DNA of 64,000 nt from Gari tellinella (lineage: Eukaryota > Mollusca > Bivalvia > Cardiida > Psammobiidae), in assembly GCA_922989275.2 (NCBI GenBank), contig OV277866.1, forward strand, positions 51,761,246-51,825,245, given 5' to 3'. Positions 10,539-19,829 of the stretch are shown here, piece after piece. The notes under the pieces are model-generated. The model had not been told where the DNA came from, made no database searches, and was given only the letters and a program-made list of their open reading frames with translations. Every line of letters begins with the position of its first letter. The first letter of the stretch is position 1. Both the position numbers and the translations under genes were made by a program.

Positions 10539-10783
10539 GCAATTTATTTCATTAATAAAAAGGAATATTAGTCGGGAATCATGGTTAAGGCATATATCTG
10601 TTAAGAACAAATTTTGAAAAAATCCGCCATATGTTTGCTTCCCAAGTTCCAAAGATTAATTCGCGAATGAAAACTGCATATGCCCCGCCTCCCCTTCGAA
10701 ACTTTTCCACAAGTCCCGCCCTCTCGAAAAGTGGTGTTTATACGAAATGAACACCGTTTTTGTCTATTGTGTAGAATGGGGCG
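10539..10783 (-). repeat. Type L repeat, copy 1
   Basis: About 245 bp repeated in inverse orientation at 25091-25350. Shared blocks include CAAGTCCCGCCCTCTCGA, TGCATATGCCCCGCCTCC and AGTCGGGAAT. Divergence looks moderate. No TIR was found. Confidence 0.8.
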
Positions 10784-10991
10784 ATTGTAATTATTCATGG
10801 TGTAAAAGACATATTTCAGTTTAAAACAGGAACAGTGTAAAGGATTAAGATTTACGAAGAGCTCTTGGTTTTACAATCATACCGGTTCCTCTTTCAGTAT
10901 AAAACGCGTCCAACTTTTTCTTGCTCTCAGCCGTCTACTATCTTTATTTAACATTATCGTAATAGTGTGACTTTATTTGACATGAACATAC

Positions 10992-11287
10992 TAGATCTCT
11001 TGTTGGGTCAGCTGAAACTTTTCGTGATGGTTGCTTCTTTGGCTCAAACATTGCTGGTATCCGGGGTCTCGTGAGAACTCCGTGAGCAGCTTCTGATCTT
11101 GGGCACTCATTCCATTGCATTTGAGATTAAGGTACGTAAATCGCTTGGTCAGTTCCGAGCATGCCATAGCTATAAGACTGTTGGCTCCTTTTGTAGGTGT
11201 ATCGGGGATGTCATTATCCGGAACCTGTTTCAGCAACTCCTTAAGGTTCAAAATGGGGTTACGTTTTTGGAACCCCTCGGCCTCTCC
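10992..11287 (-). CDS. G-protein alpha subunit-like, helical domain exon
   Basis: Encodes 98 codons plus two bases, starting GEAEGFQKRNPILNLKELLK and ending DPGYQQCLSQRSN...FQLTQQEI-Y. The last third matches the G-alpha helical-domain signature (LWxDPGxQxCFxRSxEYQLxDSAxYY). The first two thirds (KQVPDNDIPDTPTKGANS and LNLKCNGMSAQDQK) have no counterpart I recognise and make this domain about 46 residues longer than in G-alpha-i. Acceptor TTTTGACAG lies at 11288-11296; donor GTATGT at 10986-10991. The apparent TAG at the exon end is split by the intron and is not a stop. Starts in phase 0, matching the exon at 12025. Confidence 0.85.
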
Positions 11288-11421
11288 CTGTCAAAAAGGA
11301 AATATATAATTCAATTACAAGCGTTTATATTTAATACAGTCAATTATGTATATATACATTTGCGATCATTCATTGAACCGGTGCATAAACGATACGGCAG
11401 AAAGTGCATATGGATAGTTCT

Positions 11422-11577
11422 GTTTTACAATGAAGCTCATTTATAAAGAAATCGGTTATAAAGAAGTATTGGATATAACAAAAAGTAAAGCAAAATGGGC
11501 CTGACATAACGACAATATAATGACAGAAATCAGACGGTCCGGGGGACTTCTGTATAAGTGGAGGATTTCACTGTACC
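11422..11577 (+). repeat. Type F repeat (ACAATGAAGCTCATTTATAA)
   Basis: TTACAATGAAGCTCA...TATAACGACAATATAATGAC...CAGACGGTCC resembles 63682-63775, which begins TTACAATGAAGCTCAATTAT. It closes with GATTTCACTGTA, suggesting ACAGTG-type ends. Confidence 0.55.
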
Positions 11578-11735
11578 GCCGTCCTATATTATGCAATAAT
11601 CTGTCCTGCATGTCCTGCATTAACACTTTCAACACCATGAACCTGTTTAAAATAAATTAATACCATTTGCAAACTGTGTAGACCTAGACCTCTAAACAAC
11701 ACACACACTATTTGCCTCCCGTTTGATGTGGTTGT

Positions 11736-11983
11736 ACAGTGGAGAAAACGTTATTCTTTCCCAATAAACGCGTTTACGCTAAAACTATTATTTTTATTGC
11801 AAACAGTTTGGAGCCAGATCAGACGCCGGGTAACCCGGCGTCTGATCAGGCTCCAAACTGTTTGCCACCAAGATAAATATGAATTATCAGAATTGTCCAA
11901 CAGTTGCACTTTTCTACGTTTTAGTGTTTTGCGTTTGTGTTTCGTTTCGTTTAAACGGGAAAGAATAACGGATTCTCCACTGT
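11736..11983 (-). mobile_element. MITE-A, full copy, inverted
   Basis: Intact TIRs and core, TA at both sides. It sits in the intron between the P-loop exon and the helical-domain exon, 41 bases from the P-loop exon donor. Confidence 0.9.
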
Positions 11984-12024
11984 AACGAAAAAGCACTGTA
12001 CTAACGTCCATCCCATTTATTTAC

Positions 12025-12209
12025 CTGTAAAGTTTCGGACTCGAAGTTGATCTGCAATCGTTTCATGTTCTCAAGGATCTTGTTTCCGGCAGTTGCTACG
12101 TTATCATACACTTGATTGACATATTTGGACCGCTCAGATTCCGGGAAACCATCACCGTAGTGAAGCCTCAACTGTTTGACAAACGTGCTTTTACCGGAAC
12201 ATGCTCCCC
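12025..12209 (-). CDS. G-protein alpha subunit-like, P-loop exon
   Basis: Two bases complete a Gly codon and 61 codons follow: GACSGKSTFVKQLRLHYGDG, then FPESERSKYVNQVYDNVATA, then GNKILENMKRLQINFESETL-Q. With the previous exon the phosphate-binding loop reads LGGACSGKST, against LGAGESGKST in standard G-alpha: the GxxxxGKS frame is kept, but the Glu that pairs with the switch I Arg is Cys and Gly42 is Ala. The following helices match (KQLRLHYG, YxNQVYDNV, MKRLQINF). Acceptor is TATATTTCCAG at 12210-12220 and donor GTAAAT at 12019-12024. All phases fit the neighbouring exons. Confidence 0.9.
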
Positions 12210-13248
12210 CTGGAAATATAACAAATTGTGATAATACATTTGATAGGTATTGGATTTAAAATTTAACCAGGTACTGCTTGAGGGTTTGTTTTTATTGTTT
12301 TCATACATTTTGTTAATTTATTTTCACCTTAATAAAAACTAACCGTTGAAATCCCTCATTGCAATGATTTGGTATAAAATGAGTCGGGGTTTGTTTGCTC
12401 TAGATTTTTATACATGTACTTTGGTATTTTCCATGAACCATCAGCATGAGTGCTCAATATTATTGGCCCTGATTAGACACTGAGCAATTTTTGTGTATGG
12501 ATATGATCTAGACTGCTTTGTGACTTCCATGGCTGCTTAATGCAGTAGAACACAGTAGGACGTTTAACTGGTATCTTGCTTATGAAACATTTGTTATCGG
12601 ATTGATAATTGCACTTCACTTATCTGTAAAATTTTGCTTCTCAACCAAATATTCTTTTTACCGCGTCACTGCCAATTCCGAAAGGACTAACATCTGCACT
12701 AAGTTTGGCGTTTGATTAAGATCTGAACTGTTACACCAAAAGGTCAACGTTTATTGAGTAAAAACGCAAAAGTAATTCCAAATTCCGTAAATAAATATAA
12801 CCCAAAATATTTAAGAAGACAGCAATGTGGCTGTGAAAGTGTGTTACAAGTTATTACACACAGCTATGAAGTGTTAAAATCAAGCGTGTCCTACGTTCAT
12901 GTGTTTTATAAGTTTTACTGTAACATCATATGACCAAAATAATGATACATTGCAGTGCTACAATCTTAAAGACTTTTCCTCAGTCCATTGAGGGACTCTC
13001 CCCCCACTGTCTGGATAGGTGTGAATTTTAACTGACAAAGCATGCACCACATGCCAATTTACCTGGTGAGGCCCAGATTATACTCATACTCTAGTGATTT
13101 TCAATGGTTATTTCTAACCAAACTATCAACTCACACGAGAAGCTTCAATGGTTCTGTGCTACCCACATGTCCATAAGATCCATGCCTTTTACAAGGAAAT
13201 TGTCTGGCAAGGCGTTATGATCGAAAGGTCGCCAGGAGATGACTTTTA
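12210..13248. other. Intronic sequence, nothing recognised
   Basis: Intron between the N-terminal and P-loop exons. AT-rich; I see a weak J-like pair (GGCCCTGATTAGACACTGAG at about 12465 and ATCTAGACTGCTTTG) but no TIRs and no credible exon. Confidence 0.5.
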
Positions 13249-13487
13249 CCCTTAAACTGCCGAAATTTTCGTGAGTTTTTTACCCCTTCACCGTTTCATT
13301 GCCGTTTGCTTCAATTGGTCGTTTGCAAGATCGTTTGAAAGTAAGATCCAATGAAGTATGACTCAAACTATATCGATATAAGTCTCAAACAGTTTGGATG
13401 CTGATCAGACGCCGCGTTACGCGGCGTCTGATTAGGATCCAACTGATTGCAAATGCATTTTAAGCGTCACTGAGAGTGAAAGTGTTA
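13249..13487 (+). mobile_element. MITE-B, full copy
   Basis: Starts TTACCCTTAAACTGCC and ends GAGAGTGAAAGTGTTAA. It carries CACCGTTTCATTGCCG, the ATATCGATA block and a perfect inner hairpin CGCCGCGTTACGCGGCG. Confidence 0.85.
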
Positions 13488-13489
13488 AG

Positions 13490-13612
13490 CAGCTGCAGCT
13501 TATATTAACGCTTCCAGATCAGACGCCGCGTTACGATATGGATCACGATACGCCGCATCTAATATGGGTCAAACTGTTTAAAAAACCCAGTGAAGTCGCG
13601 ATCAGCTGGCAA
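13490..13612 (+). mobile_element. MITE-B subtype fragment with enlarged hairpin tip
   Basis: CCAGATCAGACGCCGCGTTACG is followed by a second turn GATATGGATCACGATACGCC before the right arm. The right part, GAAGTCGCGATCAGC, is the 2640 subtype. Confidence 0.6.
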
Positions 13613-13792
13613 AGATTTAAGCGAACATTATTCATAGTTAGATTGAATATAACTAGACAGATGACTGCTAAATGCAATATTAAACCGTGCAAACAGCTCC
13701 TTTAGGGGCGTTATATATACATTAGGTATGGAACTTGTATTTTAAAACCACCTGTAAAACATATTACACCAGTCTTCTTTTGAGTGTCTTTA

Positions 13793-13859
13793 TACAGTGG
13801 ATAACAAACTATTCTTTCCAATAATTAATACGCGTTTGGAAATTTATCACACGGCTGGT
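13793..13859 (-). mobile_element. Old MITE-A left end with first long flank repeat
   Basis: ACAGTGGATAACAAACTATT is a worn A TIR. From 13826 the sequence TAATACGCGTTTGGAAATTT and on to ACGGCTGG is repeated after the inserted element, at 14107-14140. Confidence 0.7.
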
Positions 13860-14107
13860 ACAGTGGAGAATATGTTATTCTTTCCCGTTTAAACGCAAAC
13901 GTACGCAAACGCAAAGCACTAAAACGTAGAAAAGAACAACTTTTGGACAATTCTGATAATTCTTGTTTATCTTGGTGGCAAACAGTTTGGAGCCTGATCA
14001 GACGCCGGGTTACCCGGCGTCTGATCTGGCTCCAAACTATTTGCACTGCAAATAATAGTTTTAGCGTAAACGCGTTTATTGAGAAAGAATAACGTTTTCT
14101 CCACTGT
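13860..14107 (+). mobile_element. MITE-A, full copy with long flanking repeats
   Basis: Near-consensus element inserted in an older A copy. It is flanked by a 34-base direct repeat (13826-13859 and 14107-14140; one mismatch), far longer than the TA seen at other copies. Confidence 0.9.
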
Positions 14108-14299
14108 AATACGCGTTTGGAAATTTATCACACGGCGGGTAACTGATCTGGCTTTAGACGTTTTCATTTTCAGATTAAAAATAAACGTTAACATTTTCAA
14201 TAATTTTGTAAAAAGAAATTTGTTATTTATCCATTTACAATGCATTGCATTTGCATTAAGTACCGTTTAAAACTTTTTCTACAACGTTTTATCGTTTGC

Positions 14300-14492
14300 T
14301 TTAACCCTCTTACCGCCAAATTATTGTCCGCATAGGTAGTGTCGTCTGCAATATTTAGGGCTGTTTTGACTGAAGAAATATCGATACGAGTGTCAAACAG
14401 TTTGGAACCTGATTAGACGCCTCGTAACACGACGTCTGATCAGGATCAAAACGTTTTGCAAATTCGTCTGTTGGCGCCATTGGCAGAGAAAA
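14300..14492 (+). mobile_element. MITE-B, nearly full
   Basis: Starts TTAACCCTCTTACCGCC, has AAGAAATATCGATACGAGTG and a hairpin with CGCCTCGTAACACGACG tip. The right end degrades at about 14490. Confidence 0.75.
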
Positions 14493-14614
14493 AAAGTAAA
14501 CAGGAGAGAATAACGCCATCTTGATCTACATTATCCTTTTATACGATTGACAGTTTAAAGAAGCATTTTAAAGTATAATACACTGTTTTGCCAATTTCTG
14601 GTGGCAGTCTGGCA

Positions 14615-14932
14615 TCAAATATATAATTTGAACACTGTATTGCCAGATAATGTTGCATACCACGTATCTAAGTTCCATGCCATGTCGACATTCCAAGAAC
14701 TAGTAACAATGCATGTTTTCAGTTGCAAAGGCCAGCCAATCTGTAGTTGGAATTGAATCCTTTGATACAACATTGAACAGGGACTCACAAAGAAACATTC
14801 TTGTGTAGTCGGGATGAAATGAGACAAGTGGTTTTGCAGTAATTGTTTGAAGTGAACGACATGTACGGGAATATCAATAAAGCTAACATCACAGACATAA
14901 TGCTGAGGTGGGTTTAGATTGGTGATATGCAC
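14615..14932 (-). CDS. Unrecognised 105-codon open frame
   Basis: An open frame of mixed composition, with blocks such as DIPVHVVHFKQLLQNHLSHF and SMLYQRIQFQLQIGWPLQLK. It has no repeat origin that I can see and no recognised domain. No splice sites were identified that would join it to the G-alpha gene, which it would have to lie inside. It could be chance, a decayed coding fragment or part of an unlisted transposon. Confidence 0.2.
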   Translation of the reverse strand: MHITNLNPPQHYVCDVSFIDIPVHVVHFKQLLQNHLSHFIPTTQECFFVSPCSMLYQRIQFQLQIGWPLQLKTCIVTSSWNVDMAWNLDTWYATLSGNTVFKLYI

Positions 14933-15171
14933 AAAGCCTTTCTTTGTTTATCAAGGGCATTAAAGTCAACCAAACAACCTGTAAGGTTATTTGCCCGTAT
15001 AACCTAGAACTGTTCCGTAAAGAGTCGTTTGAAGCATACTGTCGAAAGTCGAATTAATTTAAGATATACGAAAACATATACATTTGTTCAGCGAAATACC
15101 TCATGGAAGCATCAAATAGGATATGCTCAATTTTTTTTGCAATAGTTACCATTTGTTTGGATATTAACCAC

Positions 15172-15285
15172 TTTAATTGCCTTACCCCGAGTATAATGGT
15201 TATTTGCAAACGGTTTTGATTCTAATCATACGCCGGTTATAGCGGAAACAGATCAGATTTCAAACTGTATTACTTCATTTTATTA
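15172..15285 (-). mobile_element. MITE-B2, inverted fragment
   Basis: ACCCCGAGTATAATGGTTATTTGCAAACGG is the inverse of the B2 right end. The hairpin is worn (TCATACGCCGGTTATAGCGG). Confidence 0.6.
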
Positions 15286-15346
15286 TTTCTACGGTCGAAA
15301 TACCTCAATTTTTAATCTGAGAAATACGGCAACTATTCAAATTTGA

Positions 15347-15550
15347 TGATGTCATAGCAGTGAATGATGACGTCTGATAGAGAATAATTACGTCATTGCA
15401 ATGAATGATGACGTCATGAAAGTAAATGATAACGTTGATGGAGTGAATAATGACGTCATTGAAAGGAATGAATACGGCGTTGAAGTAAATGATGACGTCA
15501 TTGCAGTGAATGATGGCGTCATTGCAGTGAATGGTGACGTCATGGCAGTG
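15347..15550. repeat. 21-bp minisatellite carrying CRE palindromes
   Basis: Nine to ten units of about 21 bp with consensus AATGATGACGTCATTGCAGTG. The exact octamer TGACGTCA, the CREB/ATF recognition palindrome, occurs at 15409, 15451, 15493 and 15535, exactly 42 bp apart; the units between carry one- or two-base variants. Because 21 is a multiple of three, both strands give spurious open frames. The array ends about 30 bases from the donor of the G-alpha N-terminal exon. Confidence 0.9.
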
Positions 15551-15580
15551 AAATGGATTAAAGCGTATGCTGTTCAATAC

Positions 15581-15704
15581 CTAAGACTAGTAGCAAGACT
15601 TCCTTAAGTTTCTTCTCTCGCTCCTCTTCCAGCTGATGGTCGATACTTTTGCTTCTGTTCATGGCTGATCTCGAGCTTTTGGACATCGATGACCATGATA
15701 GTGT
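15581..15704 (-). CDS. G-protein alpha subunit-like, N-terminal helix exon
   Basis: Encodes 41 codons plus one base: TLSWSSMSKSSRSAMNRSKS, then IDHQLEEEREKKLKEVLLLV, then L-G. The second half matches the G-alpha N-terminal helix and first strand ([26 protein letters not shown]), which binds G-beta-gamma. An in-frame ATG at 15684-15686 (MSKSS) could start translation and would give a normal length with no Gly2/Cys3 lipidation signal. But a good acceptor (ATATTTCAG, 15705-15713) precedes the exon and its phase is 0, so an upstream coding exon is possible; see 47213. Donor GTATTG lies at 15575-15580. Confidence 0.85.
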
Positions 15705-15849
15705 CTGAAATATGAAGTACAATAGCATGTACATGTACATTGTGAACAACTTTTTCAAAGATACATGTATACACATAATTATGACAGCTAAATGCAGATT
15801 TTTATGCACTAAGTATATTTGCATTACAGTATAGAACATTTAGACTTTG

Positions 15850-15970
15850 CTTACATTTGCAAACAACTTGAATCCAGATCAGACACTGCGTGACGCGGTG
15901 TCTGATCTGGATTCTAGCTGTTTGTCAATCATAGTTATATTTATTCTATAAAAATGTCCACTTTTACAAC
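15850..15970 (-). mobile_element. MITE-C, core part, inverted
   Basis: TTACATTTGCAAACAACTTG opens the C-type hairpin: arms GAATCCAGATCAGACAC and GTGTCTGATCTGGATTC. AAAATGTCCACTTTTACAAC follows. Ends are missing. Confidence 0.75.
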
Positions 15971-16050
15971 ATAACAGACGTCGTGAGCGTTGAATAACAC
16001 CCGTTGTTTAAATGTTATATATACTAGTTAAATAACTATGCAAATGAGGT

Positions 16051-16620
16051 ACGCAACGACGTCGTTACTTGTGACGTCATTAAAATGCGTTCTATGCGTT
16101 CAATTTCCAACGTCTTCTTTCCATCATGTAGATTCAATTTATAGATTTTTGGTGAAATTAATCAATATTAGATCTACATGAAAGTGCTTAATATACATAT
16201 AATAACATAAACATTATTCTAGTGAACGGGGTTAATTTGGAAGAACTTTTTTTCCTGTATAGAGATCTACTTATATCGCGCTTAGCATTCACTTGACCTC
16301 AAAGGCTGCAATTAATAACTTTTCTAGGTTATGTTATAAAAAGAATGTAACATTCGTATTAATAATAACTCGTCGTTTGCTAAAACGACAAAAACTCGGC
16401 AAAACCTCGTTTTTATCGTTTTCTAAAAGACTCGTTTAATAAATCCAATACACTATGAACACTAATGTAATATCTTATATATATATATAAACATTTTGTA
16501 TATCGGAAAAATTAAATAAATTACTTCACATGCCATTACGGCTCTTCAGTGTTATATGGTATCGTGGTAACGACGTCGCGTCATGTCGTCACAACCAATA
16601 CGTCATTGTGACGTCATGAC
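16051..16620. promoter_or_regulatory. Cluster of CRE and CGACGTCG palindromes
   Basis: TGACGTCA occurs at 16072-16079 and 16609-16616, and the 12-base palindrome AACGACGTCGTT at 16055-16066, with a near copy AACGACGTCG at 16569. The two groups may be the ends of one element, but I could not align them as clean inverted repeats. They lie upstream of the G-alpha exon at 15581-15704. No regulatory role is shown. Confidence 0.35.
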
Positions 16621-16767
16621 GCAACGTCGTATTATTTCTTGTGATGGTGTAATTTTGGAAGCAAAACTTATTAAGAACTTGTATTTAAATCCGGTTTAAA
16701 ACATTTTATAAAATACGTTTCTTTTATTTACCTAGCCGACGTACTGTCTGTGTATATATATAATATA

Positions 16768-16915
16768 ACTTTGAGAAAAAAGCAGACGATCATTTTAAGC
16801 AGACGATATTGCAGCAGTAAAAGCGTTATGCACAATAGTCCTGTTGGGAACTGCGAAAATGGTCGTTGCACGGAGGGAGTCGTTATTGGTAGGGCCGTTG
16901 TACGGAGAGAATACT
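16768..16915 (-). mobile_element. MITE-C, terminal half, inverted
   Basis: AGCAGACGATATTGCAGCAG, then GGAGGGAGTCGTTATTGG and GGGCCGTTGTACGGAGAGAA are the left half of C read in reverse. Confidence 0.8.
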
Positions 16916-17007
16916 CTATTACAATATATTGATGTTTGATCAATAACAGTACTGTTTGAAAATCATTTCAAAATGTCTTCATTTTGTTTCTCTTCTAGAA
17001 ATTAATA

Positions 17008-17255
17008 TTAACCCTTTCATGATCAAATAATTCGGGAAAGTTTCACCCCTTCACCGCTTTACTTTCGTCTGCTTCAGTGTTGTTGTCTGCAATATACGTT
17101 TCAAGGTAAGATTTAAGGTTGCATGACTTAATGTATATCGATAAGAGTGTCAAACAGTTTGGGACCAGATCAGACGCCGCGTAACGCGGCGTCTGATCAG
17201 GACCCAAACTGATTGCAAACGCGTTTTATGGCGACATTGAGAGTGAATGAGTTAA
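17008..17255 (+). mobile_element. MITE-B, full reference copy
   Basis: Starts TTAACCCTTTCATGATCAAA and ends GAGAGTGAATGAGTTAA. The hairpin arms are GGGACCAGATCAGACGCCG and CGGCGTCTGATCAGGACCC, with a single A/T mismatch as in MITE-A. Confidence 0.9.
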
Positions 17256-17832
17256 AAGAAGACAACATTATCATCTGCATACCCAAATCCGGGTATGCGA
17301 CAATAGGATGACCTTGAAATGTTTATAGTGTGGTGAAGGGGTTAAAAGCATTGGCTTAGCGACTCTTTGCGATGCAAAATCAGATCTCAGCTGTTGTTGT
17401 TTTTAATTCGTACTGTTTTGTTTGAACAGGTCGTCAAATAGTCCGATAGAATTAATAGTTCGCTAATTATTTGAATCATGCTGCAAATCAAAACCAAAAT
17501 TATGAATAATAGATTTGATCATAATTTTGATATAGTTAATTTTTTCTACATGTATCTGCCATCTACCGTTACTGATATCTAAGCATATTCCCAGAATATT
17601 CAAGCCACCTAGAACAAATATTTTGACCTAGAATTCGATCCCCAGTTTAAAGGAGTAAAGTTGTCAGCAAATTATCTGTTCATTAAATATAATGAGTTGG
17701 CATGTCAGTTGGCGCTAATGGGCTAACCCTTAAGCTGCCAAATTTCACCATCTGTTTTAACCCTTTTGTATTCAAAATATCGTTCGCTAGAATTCGCCGT
17801 CTGACCAGTTCTCACTATTTCTTATTTTTGAT

Positions 17833-18168
17833 ACAGTGCTCCCTCCCTATAACGGCCCTCTAAACAACGAGTCCCTCCTTACAATGATCTTTGCCGCATT
17901 TCCGCAAACAAGTATGCCCAACCTTCTTACAGCTGCAATATAGTCTGCCGTCTGCTGTTTTTCTCAAAGTTACATAATGGACATCTGTACAGAAACATCT
18001 TAATGACGAGTGACAAACATATTTAATCTAGATCAGACACCGCGTTACGCGGCGTCTGAGCTGGATACATGTACAAGCTGTTTGCAAATGTAATCCGAAT
18101 TCCCTCCTTATAACGATCCATCCGAACAACGCACACAGTGGGTGTCGTTGTATAGAGGGAGCACTATA
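17833..18168 (+). mobile_element. MITE-C, full copy
   Basis: Starts ACAGTGCTCCCTCCCTATAA and ends TAGAGGGAGCACT. It contains CTCAAAGTTACATAATGGAC, a core hairpin with CACCGCGTTACGCGGCG, and the right half CGAACAACGCACACAGTGGG. Confidence 0.9.
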
Positions 18169-18174
18169 ATATTG

Positions 18175-18304
18175 ATTACAGAAATGTTGACACGAGTGCA
18201 AAATAGTTTCGATCCTGATCAGACACCGGGTGACGCGGCATTTGATAAGGATCTAAACTGTTGCAAAGTAGACCGTAGTATTCCTTGATGGTCAAAGTGT
18301 TACA
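18175..18304 (+). mobile_element. MITE-B fragment
   Basis: GACACGAGTGCAAAATAGTTTC begins the hairpin (GATCAGACACCGGGTGACGC), followed by GTCAAAGTGTTAC. It abuts the right end of the MITE-C. Confidence 0.65.
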
Positions 18305-18590
18305 CGATGCCGTCAATATCGAGCTAACTAAGACTTAAATACATGTAGTTATTTCAATATAATGAGTCCTGTTCAGATGCCGAGAAATCGTTGTCGTGAA
18401 AAAGACACTATCTTTGTTATACTCACATTATTGTAAAAACCATGAAATTTCCTTTTTTTAAATAAAAGGCCTGCTGTTCAGAATATATACCCGAATATGA
18501 AGTAGGTCCTGATATAAATAAATGTAATTTCCGGTTGAAAGGTTTTACCTATTTGGCTAAATCTCGTTTAATATTTGTTTTACAGTGCAT

Positions 18591-18627
18591 ACTATCATAT
18601 TATATGTATTGGTTTCCATTATCTTAT
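18591..18627. repeat. Long flank repeat, left copy
   Basis: ACTATCATATTATATGTATT and the following GGTTTCCATTATCTTAT are repeated exactly on the other side of the MITE-A, at 18876-18912. Confidence 0.9.
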
Positions 18628-18875
18628 ACAGTGGAGAATCTGTTATTCTTTCCCGTTTAAACGCAAACGTACGCAAACGCAAAGCACTAAAACATAGAAA
18701 AGAACAACTTTTGGACAATTCTGATAATTCTTGTTTATCTTGGTGGCAAACAGTTTGGAGCCTGATCAGACGCCGGGTTACCCGGCGTCTGATCTGGCTC
18801 AAAACTGTTTGCACTGCAAATAAAAGTTTTAGCGTAAACGCATTTATTGGGAAAGAATAACACATTCTCCACTGT
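18628..18875 (+). mobile_element. MITE-A, full copy with long flanking repeats
   Basis: Near-consensus element with complete TIRs. Both sides carry the same 37-38 bases instead of a bare TA. Confidence 0.92.
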
Positions 18876-18914
18876 ACTATCATATTATATGTATTGGTTT
18901 CCATTATCTTATAT
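18876..18914. repeat. Long flank repeat, right copy
   Basis: Exact duplicate of 18591-18627 directly after the element, ending TTATATAAC. Confidence 0.9.
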
Positions 18915-19286
18915 AACTGCAAAATGGTGTTAAACAAATAAAAATCTCACGCCCAATGCAAAATGTTTGGAAATCGTGTAAATGGGCGATCAGTCAAAAA
19001 AACCTTCGTTACCCAAAACATTCGGACAAGTTGTCTTTACAAATGTACTAATCAATAAAGACTATAAATATACAAATAGTTTATGGGCTCAAACTGTAAA
19101 TACATTTAGCAGAGTGAATAAAAGTGTACCATAAATTGTCGTGCAAGGTGAGAGAAAGTCCTTTAAAGGTTTACATTTTCTGAAATAGCATATAGCAACA
19201 GTGCGAAAAGCAAAGCTTACAATGGAACATTTATTGTTATTACATGTATTTGTTATATTTTCCAAGTAGCGCGTTCTTGATAACAT

Positions 19287-19534
19287 ACAATGGAGAATGC
19301 GTTATTCTTTCCCGTTTAACGCAAACGAAACGCAAATGCATTGCAATAAAATATAGGAAAAACAACTTTTTGACATATCTGACTATTCATTAAAATATTG
19401 AGTGGCAAACAGTTTGGAGCCGGATCAGACGCCGGGTTACCCGGCGTCTAATATGGCTCCAAACTGTTTGAAATTTAAATAATAGTTTAAGCTTTAACGC
19501 GTTTATTGGGAAAGAATCATAACGTTTTCACCAA
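19287..19534 (+). mobile_element. MITE-A, older subtype
   Basis: ACAATGGAGAATGCGTTATT opens it; the spacer ATTGAGTGGCAAACAG matches the copy at 5003. The right end is worn (TTTTCACCAAGG). Confidence 0.85.
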
Positions 19535-19608
19535 GGCACATGTACATATGTTAAATGCAAGCAGTTTGGAGAAACGAGGTGAATGCCAAGGATGTAGATT
19601 GTTTGACA

Positions 19609-19829
19609 GTTAATCACTTCACTGTCGTGACGTCTTCAATTTTAACAATGATCGTTTGCTTTTATTTCTCAAATTTAAATATTTAAGGTACATGTATATG
19701 GTCTTAAGAAATATTGAAGTGTCAAGCAGTTTTGGTCGTGATCAGACATCGCGTTATGCGGCCTTTGATCAGGATAAAAACAGGTTTGCAAATAACTATT
19801 GTACTCGGAGTAAGACAGTGAAAGAGTAA
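19609..19829 (+). mobile_element. MITE-B2, full copy
   Basis: TTAATCACTTCACTGTCGTG opens and CTCGGAGTAAGACAGTGAAAG closes it. The hairpin is worn at CATCGCGTTATGCGGCC. Confidence 0.8.

Noticed and set aside
10989..10994. TAG stop after QLTQQEI in the helical-domain exon
   Set aside because: A strong donor GTATGT overlaps the triplet and the next exon continues the G-alpha helix in phase (Y-FMGNVDRI).
15305..15607. Open frames on both strands with NDDVIAVNDGV-like repeats
   Set aside because: They come from a 21-bp minisatellite whose period is a multiple of three.
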